Assembly (NCBI GenBank): GCA_014529385.2
Contig: CM043953.1
Coordinates: 63,440,372 to 63,504,371, forward strand
Origin: Adiantum capillus-veneris
Taxonomy: Eukaryota > Streptophyta > Polypodiopsida > Polypodiales > Pteridaceae
Reading direction: 5' to 3'
Length of the DNA stretch: 64,000 nucleotides
Shown here piece by piece: positions 11,472 through 22,000 of this stretch (position 1 is the first letter of the stretch; each line of letters begins with the position of its first letter). A program made the position numbers and the translations under genes. The notes below the pieces were generated by a model. That model was not told the DNA's origin, searched no databases, and saw nothing but the letters and a program-made list of their open reading frames with translations.

Positions 11472-12225
11472 GGGAGATTCGAGAGATCCTAACACGACAT
11501 CAACAAACCAGTCAGCAAAGGAAGAAGAAAGTTTTCAATTGGTCACATCCTACATGCCGCCAATGCATTACTTCTATGACACCCAACATCACCACGCCCT
11601 CTCTCATCACCGCAATAGCACCAAATTGTGACGATGTGGTGGAATTGATGCAGTTTATCAAGCTGCCATAGCTCACAGCCAACATTTGACATTTTCCGTC
11701 ATTAAAAAAGCCGGCGTAGCTGTTGTAGGAGAGCAAGCTAATTATTAGTTGGTGTGTTGTGCATTTTTTTATTAAAAGAACAATTTATTTAATAAAAAAA
11801 ATAGTATACTAGGTGTAGTACCCTCAGCCCCACTTCGGTATAGTTTCAAGCTATCTAGACTTCTTGTTCGTACCTAGGCTTTTCTCCAGCAAAGCTCACA
11901 AGCCGTTCAAGCCAGCCGATTCTTGTTGTTGGCATGCACTCGCACCCGTAGCAATGGGTCACTATTCACGCAGCCGACACGCTCGGTAAACCTTTCAAGG
12001 CCCCAACGGCGCCTACTTAGGAATTGTGGTTTCCTCTGCTCATTTGACACAGACCGTAGAGTCCGAGGACATTGCTATGCGTCCCGAAGATACCAAAAAC
12101 GCCCATAATCTACAGATCAACGAGGATGAGGATGATGCACGAGATTTTGAGGTGTGTGTAATTGAGACAGCTGTCCCAATAAAGTGTGTTGCTACACTTG
12201 AAAAGGGACAAAGAGAGAGGGTGAC
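11472..12225. other. Intergenic stretch, no confident gene
   Basis: Short frames exist on both strands (11512-11736 minus, 12026-12271 plus) but show no domain I recognise. The plus frame has an acidic patch (EDEDDARDFEVCVIE) and could be an exon or gag scrap. Its end overlaps the truncated end of the gypsy element at about 12226. I assign no function. Confidence 0.4.
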
Positions 12226-13239
12226 CTACCTATGGAAAGAGTGTGAATTACGGCCATTAACTCTCTCATAAATGGAAGCATGCAACTCTCCATCCTTAAA
12301 GCGCCGGCTTTCATAAGCTATGGTGTGACCCTCTTGGTTCAAAACTGCTCCTACACAATCTCTGGATGCATCGCAATACACCTCGAAAGGTTTGCGAAGA
12401 TCAGGGACGGTGGTGAGGACAGGTCCGTGACTGAGTAAATACTTAAGATTTTCAAAAGCTTGGTTTTTTCCATATCCCCAATGGAATGGAATCCGCTTCT
12501 TCGTGAAATCATGGAGAGGACCGGCTATGGCGGCAAAAGCTAGGATTAAAAGCCGATAACAGTAACAGAGACCCAAAAAACTTCGAACTTCATGTACTAT
12601 AGTTGGAGGCCATTCTACAATTGCTTGAATCTTATCAAGGTCCATTCTCACCTAATTGTGAGATACTATATGGCCAAAGTAAAAAAAATCTTTTAAAAAG
12701 AATTCACTTTTCTTAGCATTCACAAATACCTCGTGTTTGCGAAATTCTTCAAACACTGTTGCAAGATGTTTGTAATGTTCTTCTTCCATCTCTGAGAAGA
12801 TAAAGACGTCATCGAAGAAAACTCTTGTAAATCTTCTATATGAATGGAAAATTCTATCCATTATTCTCTTGAATGTTGCTGGTGCATTAGTGAGTCCAAA
12901 AGACATCACGAAGAATTCATGCAACCCAAAGGTTGTTCTTAATGAAGTCTTATGCACAGCCTAAGGAGCAATGCAAATTTGATGATATCCGCTCTTCAAG
13001 TCTATACGACTAAAGACACTTGCTCCTTGGAACTTATCAAGAATGTCATCAATCCGAGGGATGGGGAATCGATTCTTGACTGTGATCTTGTTTAGAGATC
13101 TATACTCTATGCACATACGGAATATGCCGTCCTTTTTTTGTACTAAGAGGACAGGTGAACAATATGGAGAAGTGCTACGCCTTATTAAAAGCTTCTCCAA
13201 GAGTTCATCAGCCTGCTTGAGGATCTCCTCTTGCTGCAT
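12226..13239 (-). pseudogene. RT and start of RNase H (family C gypsy)
   Basis: Three consecutive minus frames make one RT. 12961-13239 has [28 protein letters not shown] and [13 protein letters not shown]. 12652-12957 has FGLTNAPATFKRIMD and VFFDDVFIFS, the catalytic box as FFDD. 12226-12651 has the RT connection (VRSFLGLCYCYRLLI) and the RNase H start (FEVYCDASRDCVGAVL, with its first catalytic Asp). Single stops separate the frames (near 12958 and 12653), both removable by one transition. RNase H ends after about 60 residues. Confidence 0.85.
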
Positions 13240-13427
13240 TAAACTAACTCTATAAGGGAGATTGATTTGGAGGAGAACTCCTTGGGATCAAATCAATGGA
13301 AGTTCATTTGGAAGTTTATCTGCGAAACAATCCTTAAAACTTTCTAACAACTTAAATCTATTTTGCTCTAAAGAGGAAGAAAGTTGTGAAGAAGACACGT
13401 CTCTCTCTCTTGCAAAAATTCAGTACG

Positions 13428-13902
13428 TTAAACACGCTTTTTCATTTCTTTCTTAATTGCAATGTGGTTGGCGATGGGGATACACCATTCACTTGCATCC
13501 GCAATTACAACATATTGCTTTCCTTTATGATCAAAGGACACGGTTTTCTCAACATAATCAAAGATGGGATGCATCTTATAGTGCCAAGGCGTTCCCAAAA
13601 TTACATCACATCCCTCAAGTGAAGCTACTAAGAAAGATTCAGGATCTTTGTAGTTATTTACCTTTAAATTCAGCTTCCCTATAATAGGAAGAATTGGAGT
13701 TTTGTCCTTTAAAAGCAGAAGATGCTTGAATAGAGACTCCAAAGCGGTTGGGCTGTAAATGGAGATCTTCGGCTAGCTTCGTAGAGATGAGGTTTTCCGT
13801 ATTGCCTAGATCAAACAAAATAAGGGCACGTTGATTGTTGATGCTACCCCATGCTTTGAGAAGAGCTCTTTCTTTACCGTCCTTTGTTGGGTTTCCCTGC
13901 AC
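13428..13902 (-). pseudogene. Aspartic protease (family C gypsy)
   Basis: The frame 13654-13902 has RALILFDLGNTENLISTKL, a retropepsin active site in which D-[ST]-G is D-L-G. The overlapping frame 13428-13742 has DVILGTPWHYKMHPIFDY, the conserved ILG.PW element. A frameshift near 13700 lies between them. The protein would process the polyprotein. Confidence 0.75.
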
Positions 13903-13929
13903 ATTTGTTACAACATTAGAAGAAGGGGG

Positions 13930-14913
13930 CTACGGGGTTTTGGTGGGGCAATCACCCTTCATGTGTCCAATTTGTCCACACTTGAAGCATCTCCCTTCAC
14001 TGATATAGGTTCTCCACTCTGCACAAGAGAGGTATCTCCCTTTCTTGGGCTGATTAGGCTTGGATTCTGCATTTGAGGCGGTTCTTTTCTTCATTTGAGA
14101 AGAAGAAGTAGAAGTGGGCTGATTGTTAAGAGCTTTTTGCTTAGCATGACAAGTGCTTTGCTCCATCTTCCTGGAAGTACCCTTCTGGTGTATAGAATCA
14201 GCTATGCGAGCTGATTCCATAAGTATTTGTAAGTTGCCTCGTGTATAAAGCTTAATACCCTTTTGCAATGCTTCATGCAACCCGGCTTCAAACTTTCGCA
14301 TCTTCTCCCAATCTTCAATCTTTTTGAATGGGGTCACTTTCAAGAGAACGTCCCAAAACTTATCCACATATTGTGGAACAGTTTCGTCCTCTAACTGAGA
14401 GAGTCGATCCCATTCCTTCTTTGCTTCTTCTTCATAGTCTGGAGGAAGGAATTGTGCATAGAATTCCTTATTGAAGGCAGTCCAATCTTGAGGCTTTCAC
14501 TTTTCGAGGATCAGAGTCAGTCACCAACTGCTGGCTGTGCCTTTCAAGTACATACTAACATGGCGAAGCTAAGACCTTTCTTTAAAATTCCTTTCTACAA
14601 ATGCGACTTCAAACTGGCAAATGAAAGCTAGAGCTTTGCCATTGTCCTGGCGTCTGTTGTAGGAATCAAATTTGACATTTTTATCACCTGACTTGAAGGA
14701 TTTCTGCCTATGGTGCTTCTTCTTATGATGCTCCTTCTTTCTGTGTTTAGACTCCTTGTTGACAGGAGCCCTTTCCTTCAACTGCACTTCCTCGTGCAGC
14801 GGATCTTCAAGGAACGTGTCTTCGGGAGAGACTACATCATCTAAATCTTTCATAAAAGAGAAATGAGGAGAATCTGGAGGATTCAATTCTTCATTCTTTG
14901 GATTAAACCGCAT
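13930..14913 (-). pseudogene. gag with CCHC knuckle (family C gypsy)
   Basis: 13930-14367 reads as the end of a gag: WDVLLKVTPFKKIEDWEKM, a basic linker, then CFKCGQIGHMKGDC, a perfect C-X2-C-X4-H-X4-C knuckle. 14569-14913 is an upstream piece with a Lys/His-rich stretch (KHRKKEHHKKKHHRQK). Between them (14370-14568) the frame is broken. The CCHC motif binds RNA during packaging in this family. Confidence 0.75.
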
Positions 14914-15278
14914 GTGACGTTCTGCAGGCTTGTTCTAACTCTCGTGCATGTGGGAGGTTCCAGCTACAGGATCTTTCTGAGGTTCTTGCCTCTTTGGCTT
15001 CTACGGGAAAAAACTATTGTGCATGCGAGAGGTTCCGACTAGTGGGTCTTTCTGATGCTCTTGTCTCTTTGGGTTCTACAGGATTTCTCCCGACTCCAAC
15101 GGCATTTTCTCCTTCCCTTTTCAAGGGTATGAAGAATCTTCTGAACTTCTCAATGGGAGAGAGCTTTCTGCAACTCTACCACCTGCTGTTGGAGGAGAGT
15201 GAACTCTATCTCACGTCCTTCCATTTCTACAATCTGCCAAGAGTTGTCAATCCCTTAAGAAAGAGAGAGATGACCTAC

Positions 15279-15289
15279 CTTTGATACCA
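15279..15289 (-). other. Primer-binding site, initiator-Met tRNA type (family C)
   Basis: On the minus strand TGGTATCAAAG matches the plant initiator-Met primer site TGGTATCAGAG with one change. It lies just upstream of the gag region, as expected. The adjoining LTR edge is not clearly TG...CA. Confidence 0.6.
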
Positions 15290-15337
15290 CTCTCACATAA
15301 GACAAAAGCGTAAACTGACCTATAAATGCAATTCATA

Positions 15338-15340
<3 letters not shown>

Positions 15341-15411
<71 letters not shown>
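15341..15411. repeat. (GA)n microsatellite
   Basis: About 35 uninterrupted GA units lie about 50 bases beyond the family C primer site, probably inside its LTR. Confidence 0.95.
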
Positions 15412-15412
<1 letters not shown>

Positions 15413-16224
15413 TTGACACATTATTGGGAACCAGAAGATGGGCTGGTTTCCCCCCATAAAGAGAACATCTTTATTACTAAGAGAGAATCTTTACAAGCAC
15501 AAGAACAGGGCTAAAGCTCGTCCTCTATTCTTTCTTGTTGTTTTGCTACTTCTGACTGAGAGAGAGAAAGAACCACTCTCTAACTGCTAAGGGGACTTTT
15601 CCCCCAAAAATCCCCTCTTTTGTGAGATTCTTCCTCGCAAGCGAGTCTATCTTCCACAAAGCTTCTCATAAGCTCTCAATTAAGAGTCTATCTTCCGCTA
15701 ATTGGTCACCTTCATACTTAGTCATTCCTGCAATAAACACAAGGGAGAAACACGCAAAACGGACACATATGCTTGCTGTAGTTTTTTACACATAACCTGA
15801 AATTGTTACCTGTGATGCTGAAATGGAGGCTTTTTTTGCTATGGAATTGCACCAAACTTTGCGTATACGTAGGGTAGGTAGAGAAGAATGAGAATCTAAA
15901 AATGCTTTGCTAAAATTCTTCCTAATAGAAGTGATAAGGGGCTGAAAACAGAGAATTTACCGCCACTACACTCGAGAAAGGGAGCGTAGGCTGCAACTTT
16001 TCACGACAAAACTTCTAGAGAACGTGGCTATAGCTGTGAGAGCCATTGTTCTAGACTATGGGAGCTCAAAGCTACCACATACGCCCAAGGGGCTGCTCTC
16101 AAGCTTCAATGGAGAGCTCCATCACGTAGAGCATACTCACATTTGGGGGGGGTAGGTGCACTGCCAACCTCTCAAGTGAGAGAGGGGCTGCTCTCTTATA
16201 GCCTGCAGGAAGAGGGGGGGCGCT

Positions 16225-16228
<4 letters not shown>

Positions 16229-16277
<49 letters not shown>
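16229..16277. repeat. (GA)n microsatellite
   Basis: About 24 uninterrupted GA units in non-coding DNA, 86 bases upstream of the MITE. Confidence 0.95.
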
Positions 16278-16279
<2 letters not shown>

Positions 16280-16354
16280 TTGCATGGGTAAGTGTGCCAC
16301 TTGGCACACTTAAAAACCATTCAACTTTTAACTTTACAAGTTCCTAGGCCATTA

Positions 16355-16487
16355 ATAAATTGCATAGTCACAGGGGACGCCACTTGCCGTCCCGCCCTCT
16401 TTTTTACACTAAAAATCTATTTGAGCCCCGTCTCCCATCCCCCGTCCCCACTGCTTGGGACACGTCCCTTGTGACTATGATAAATTG
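16355..16487. mobile_element. hAT-type MITE with perfect 8-bp target duplication
   Basis: A 117-bp element (16363-16479) has inverted ends: CATAGTCACAGGGGACG at the left and, reverse-complemented, CATAGTCACAAGGGACG at the right, one mismatch in 17. It is flanked by identical 8-bp repeats ATAAATTG at 16355-16362 and 16480-16487. An 8-bp duplication with short terminal inverted repeats is the signature of the hAT superfamily. It has no ORF, so it depends on a transposase from elsewhere. The superfamily assignment rests on duplication length; no autonomous relative is in the window. Confidence 0.85.
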
Positions 16488-16804
16488 TGCAATTTACTCA
16501 CAACTAAACACATGAATGGTACCTATGAAAACATCAGATGGTTCCCGGCACAATGCCGTACCGACACTACTCCTGCATCACTTGTTCACACATGTCCGAC
16601 CATTTGGTCCAGGCACAAAAAACCTTAATTTAATTAGCTTACCCTAAGGCCTTATTAAAAATATTCCCGGACTTAAGATCATTGTTCTAAGGACCCCATC
16701 TCATTCATGTGCTCGCACTCACGCGCGTAATTTTTTGAGCCCTTTTGAAGACCCGATTTCCCAATCACTAGGGCTTTAGGGTATTTATCTGCTAGGGTCT
16801 CCCT
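16488..16804. other. Non-coding DNA between MITE and L1 insertion
   Basis: No ORF or repeat I can support. It forms the left flank of the L1 insertion; joined across the element, the original locus would read on into 23577. Confidence 0.5.
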
Positions 16805-16820
16805 AAGGTGCTCTGGCCCA
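16805..16820. repeat. L1 target-site duplication, left copy
   Basis: AAGGTGCTCTGGCCCA occurs here and again at 23561-23576 right at the poly(A) tail. This 16-bp direct repeat is the target duplication; its first two A may be shared with the tail. Confidence 0.9.
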
Positions 16821-17266
16821 ACGCTTGTTGCTGCTGTATCCCCTGCGCTGCGCCCCTCCCTTCCCCCTCCCCCCATCGCTGTCCGCTTGCCCTCTCTCTG
16901 TCCCCCCCGCCAGCCCTCGCTGCCCCCTTGCTGCCCTGCGTGTCCGCTTGCTGCCCCTCCCCAGCTGTGGCAGTTCGGGGCACTGCCGCTGCTACAGCCC
17001 CGCCCGCCGCTGCCATCCGCTAACGACCCCCCCTATTGTGCCGCTCCCGCCATTGCCCCCGCCCGTTGCTGCTCGCGCTCTCGCAGTAGTCGTCTCCACC
17101 CGCGCCCCCCCCCCCCCCCCCCTCGGCCCGCCTGCTTTTTTCTCCTCACTGTTACATCCTGCACATCGCTACTCTCAGCATTGACTCCATTTTGGGGCAG
17201 TGCCTGGCGTGTCAAGTTGCAGATTCCGCCCGACATCCTCTTCTTACGCCACAGCAGTAGACACAG

Positions 17267-19085
17267 ATGGAGGCTCCAGCTTCGCCACAGAGGGACTCGC
17301 CTGAAGCCCCCTTGCCCGACCCCACTGAGCCCACCATTCGACTTGCTCTTTTGCCGACAGAGCAAGCGAGCCTTGCCGCAGAGGTAGAGCGCTTGCAGGC
17401 GACTTCGGTCATTTGCAAGGTTCTCGGCACCCGACCTAGCAGAGGAGAGCTGCGAGACCTTCTCCAGGCCCGCCTTCTCGCAGAGGTGGGCAAGATCCTG
17501 GATGTCCAGATTCTCGGACGGGGGTACTACCAGATCGAGTTCGAGACTTCCGAGATGGCCTCCAAGGTCATAGCTATGAGTCCACTGGCCATCTGAGCAT
17601 CACGCACCCACTTTCGACAGTGGCGACATGGTTTTGACCCGACTTCGGATGTGCTAGTAGAGGAGGCAGACATCCCCATCTCAGTCTGCTTTCCGGGTTT
17701 ACGGAAAGAGTACCTTCCACTTCTCTCCAGGATTGGTTCCGTCATCGGGACAGTCCTGGATACACCTAGTACGGCAACATCAGTAGCTGCCAAGGCGGCT
17801 GGCATCCCTTCAGTTCGAGTTTTGCAGACAGATGGGCCACCTTGCGAAGGCCTGTCCACGGAGGAGGCCACGACCTGCACGTCAGCCTCAGCCCCAGCCT
17901 GCCAAGGCTGGCCCGCAGCCACAACCAACGGCACAGCGCACAGATTCAGAGCCACCCTCCGAGCCTGGGGCTCCAGCGGAGGAGGGGTGGCAGTAGGCCC
18001 GTGGCCGTCGACGCCAGGGGCCACAGCGACAGCCTGGCACTCAGAGTGGCCCTCAGGTGCCTACTCAGCAGCAGTGGGTTCCCACGGGGAACCGCTTTGG
18101 TCCTCTTGAGTAGGAGGATCCCCCTACACCAACAGCCACCTCCGCTTCACCCTCGCCAGCCGCCCCCCTTCAGAGTTCCCCTCCTCCTCCTCATCCCCCC
18201 TCCCCCGCCTTTTGCTCCCGTCCACCCCCCACCTCGCCCCAGCCCACTTCTCTTCTCCTCCGCCCCACCCCGCTTCTCTTCTCCTCCGCCCCCCTCCCCC
18301 CCCCCCCCCCAGCTCCTTCTCCCCCTCCTCCTGCTTCAGTACCACAGTCGACTCAGGAGACTGGTCCCTCGCCGGCGGCTAGGAGATCTCTTGGCAGCGC
18401 TTTTGCCACGAGTCGCCTAGCGAGAGAGGGTCAGCCTTTCTTGCGGCCCTCTCTGCAGATTCAAACATCTTCCCTTGCAGCTATCCCTCGGGGTCTGACG
18501 AGCATTGACCTTCGACGCCGCTGGGATTTCTTCGACTACGGGTTCACTCGCTTTCTCGGCGATTCCGCAGCAGACCACGAGGCAACCTGCTTCAGGGTCC
18601 ATGCTTTGTTCCTCGCCGCTAGGGGGACAGAGGCCTTGGACTCAGTAGTTGGTTTCTCTTTCCCCCTCTGTGGTAGGACCGAGATAGAGTGGTCCCTCCA
18701 CTCAGTGGTGGGATGGTTGCATACACAGGTTCTCGAGTTCTCTCACCGCATGGGAGAACTTGGCGTTACAGATTTGCTGCAGACTTTGTGGCCACTCGCC
18801 AAGTTTGCGGTGACACCCCCAGATTCAACAGGATGTAGGCACATTGTGGTGTACTTTTTTGTTGATACGCAGTGTTTGCCTTGCTATGTATACATTCATG
18901 AGGACTCCTGGACAGAGAAGGTTGCTTTACGCACGGCTCGCTCTGCTTGGGCTTGGGCCAGGCACTCATTGCAGTCTCGCCTATCTAGAGGACGCTCGGA
19001 TGCGGATTACTCCCAATCCAAGCCAGCCTCGAAGATAGCCCGTCTTGCTGTTGCGGCAACATCTGTTCTCTCTCGTTCCCCATGA
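17267..19085 (+). pseudogene. L1 ORF1 protein (DUF4283-like, then Pro/Gln-rich, then unassigned C-terminal domain)
   Basis: ORF1 proteins bind the element RNA. The start ATG at 17267 (MEAPASPQRDSPEA) follows the GC-rich leader. Residues about 30-150 (TEQASLAAEVERLQATSVIC, LGRGYYQIEF, ISVCFPGLRKEYLPLLSRIG) resemble DUF4283 of plant L1 ORF1. A TGA at 17594-17596 interrupts it, the frame shifts near 17850, and the middle is Gln- then Pro-rich, with long C runs. The last about 215 codons (18441-19085) encode a folded-looking region (LRRRWDFFDYGFTRFLGD, HIVVYFFVDTQCLPCYVYIH) that I do not recognise. No CCHC knuckle is seen. The stop TGA overlaps the ORF2 ATG. Confidence 0.7.
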
Positions 19086-22000
19086 GGATCGTCTCGTGGA
19101 ACGTGCAGGGACTAGGTGGGCCCCAGTTTCAACGACAGCGGGGCCGATTGCGTCAGGAGCTTCAGCGTTGCCTTGTGGGAGGAGAGATTGATCTCCTTAT
19201 GCTTCAGGAGCACCATTTGTCTGAGAGCCGCATTCGGCGATGTGGTTAGATTTTGCGTGGACGTTATGATACCTTTTGGTCAGCTGCTTTTGGACCTGGA
19301 GGCATCCAGGGAGGGGTATGTATGACTATTGCGGACTCATTGCAGCAGGCCATTATGGGCACAGGGATTATTGTGCCAGGCAGGGCTCAGTGGATCACTA
19401 TGTAGGTTCAGGGTGGCATTGTGGGCTTCCTGAACATCTATGCGCCCAATGTGGCGAGTGCTCGTGCAGAGTTTTGGTCACGGATTGTTGAGTCCTTACC
19501 ACAGGTTGACCATTGGTGTGTAGGAGGGGACTTCAACATGTTGGAGGACCCTTCTGACAGGATCGGAGGCAGCCATGCTACTGTGCATGGAGTCGAGTTA
19601 GTAGCTTGGGAGAGGTTGTGTATGACTTTGAGGGTCTCGGATACATGGCAGCATTCTGGCTTTGTGAGGCCTCCAGAGAGTCTTGCCTTCTCTAGATCGG
19701 ACCGCAGAGTGGGAGGAGTGAATCTATCGCGGATAGATCGCTTCTACACTAGTGACCACTTCAGTGACCTGGGGAGATCCGTGGGCATCCTGGCAGGGAC
19801 TTCCTTCTCGGACCATGCACCAGTGATCCTCACAGTGGCAGACAGGCAGAGGAGTGGGAGCACGATGCTTCGCATCCCAGAGCGGGTCTTGTTGGACTCA
19901 TCACTCAGAGAGAGGGTAGAGGCTCTCTGGACAGAGGGCATGGACAGCCAGGCTCTGCCTGCAGACAGAGTGGACTTAGGCCTAGCTCAGCTTAGCCACT
20001 TTTTTCTCCAGGAGTCTCTGGCTCGACGGGCTGCAACGAGAGAGGAGGAGCAGCGTCTCAGACGAGGCATTGCTTCACTACAGAGGATGCAGGAGCAGTA
20101 TCCAGACAGTCCATGGTTGGAGGAGCAGTTACAGCAGGCTCGACAGGAGCTTGCTTGCACAGAGGAGACGCGTCATGAGTTTGCCTTTCACCGACAGGCA
20201 TCTCAGTGGACTCAGGTGGGTGACAGAGTTACAGGTGCCTTTCTTGAGACAGTGGGACCTCGGCACTCACATGCCAAGGTCAATCAGTTGAGGAGACCCG
20301 ATGGGTCAGTTGCTTGTGAGCCCGAGGATATGCGTATAGTTCCTACTGACTTTTACCGTGAGTTACTGTCGGCTGAGCCCCAGTCAGAGCGACAGGATGC
20401 ATGCAGGGAGCAGGTTTGGGCACAGATGCCTTGTCTTGTTACTGAGGAGATGCGCCAGAGGCTAGAGATGCCTCTTCAGCTTGAGGAGCTGCACACGGCT
20501 CTTAGGGCCCTCCCTCGTGGTAGCTGTCCCAGTGAGGATGGGCTGACTCCCAGCTTCTTCTTGGAGTACTGGGACCTGCTTGGCCCAGATCTTTGTAGTG
20601 CCTTTCAGTACATTCTGCACACAGGAGTGATGTCGGATAGCATGAGTGAGGGCCTGATTTACGTTATTCCAAAGGAGGGTGGCTCCTTGGATGAGATTTG
20701 ACAGTGGCGCCCCATCACCATCCTCAACTCAGCCTACAAAATTCTTGCCAAGGCTCTGAGTTTGAGGATTCAGCCACTTTTGGAGAGCCTTATACATGGG
20801 ACTGAGACACGTTTTGTCAAGGAACGCAGTATCCTTGACAACATCTTCACTTTTTGGGAGGCTTCTGCCCTTGCACGGCTCCGTGGAGAGGACCTTGTGA
20901 TTCTTCTTCTCGATTTTGAGAAGGCATACGACAAAGTTGACTGGGGATTTCTAGAGGGCACGCTACGCAAGATGGGCTTCTCAGATGCTTGGATCAGAGG
21001 GGTGTCAGCTTTGTACAGACAGGCTCACAATCAGGTGCTTTTGGCACGAGGTAGAGGTGAGCGCTTCATGCTCACACGATCGGTCAGACAGGGTTGTCCT
21101 CTTGCCCCTTTTCTCTTTCTGTTCTATGCGGAGGCCATGAGCAGATTTTTGGTGTCACAGCAGGTTGGTCTGCGAGGCTTAGCACTCCCTATACGAGGAG
21201 ATGAGCTTCTGGACGCTGAGTTTGCCGACGACTCAGCCTTGTACTTAGAGGGCCAAGAGGCCAATCTACACAGATGTGAGCAGGCTTTGGAGACCTTCTG
21301 CTGTACATCGGGCGCATTGATCAACTGGAGAAAGACAGTGGCTTTCTCGGTTGGCAGTGCTCCTGTGCCAGATTGGATGCCAGGAGAGGGTTTCAGGTCG
21401 ATTCCTCCAGGGACTGCAGTTCGGTACTTGGGTTGTCAGGTTGGTTTGGACTTGTCCCCCGAGAAGCAGATTGCTCCTCTTCTCTTGTCCATCAGGAGAA
21501 AGCTGCTACATTGGAGCTCAGCGCGACTTTCGCTGGCTGGTAGAGTAGTAGTTGCCAACCAGGTGTTGTTGGCAACTATGTGGTACATCACTTCTTGCTG
21601 GATCTTCTCGAGTTCTTGTATCAGCCAGGTAGAGAGGCTGATCAGGAACTTCCTTTGGTCAGGTCGCGATACTCAGATTGCCCGAGCCAAGGTGGCTTGG
21701 TCGGTCATCACACTTCCTTGTTCTCAGGGAGGGCTTGGGATCATTGATCCTGTACAGCAGAGCAGAGCCCTTCTTGGGAAGTTTGTCGTCAGAGGACTTC
21801 TTCTAGGAGAGGAGCCCTGGAAGGAATTCTTGTTGCAGAGGCTTCGTGCCAGGGTGCCTCAGTCAGGAGGCCCTTGGCAACCTTCGACCATGTGGATCTT
21901 TACAGAGTTGCGCCGAGTTGGTTTGAGCAGGAGACTGGAGGACAGATTCGCTATGAGTTTGCTTCAATCTTGGGAGCTCTTACGGCATGGCCTAGAGCAG

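Larger units (their letters stand above)
12226..15290 (-). mobile_element. Ty3/gypsy retrotransposon, family C (truncated in RNase H)
   Basis: Minus-strand order from 15290 downward: primer site, gag with CCHC knuckle, protease, RT, start of RNase H, then an abrupt end near 12226. Integrase and 3' LTR are absent, so the 3' part was deleted or replaced. Frames are split into several pieces. Sequence between gag and primer site (about 14930-15130) includes a tandem duplication of about 67 bases. The family differs from A in knuckle, protease and RT sequence. Confidence 0.8.
15290..16354. other. Probable family C LTR and flanking non-coding DNA
   Basis: Sequence following the family C primer site should be its 5' LTR, but I cannot define the far edge and there is no second copy here. 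It includes (GA)n at 15341-15411 and (GA)n at 16229-16277. Frames of Glu-Arg or Ser-Leu repeats across these tracts are microsatellite artefacts. No gene is seen. Confidence 0.4.

Noticed and set aside
15326-15514. ORF made of Glu-Arg repeats
   Set aside because: It is the translation of a (GA)n microsatellite; the same applies to frames at 16099, 41071, 42064, 45577 and 58283.
16808-17387. Proline-rich and Ala-rich ORFs on both strands
   Set aside because: They are chance frames in the GC-rich 5' leader of the L1-like element, before its ORF1 ATG.
18124-18345. Glycine-rich minus-strand ORF
   Set aside because: It is the shadow of the C-rich linker of L1 ORF1.
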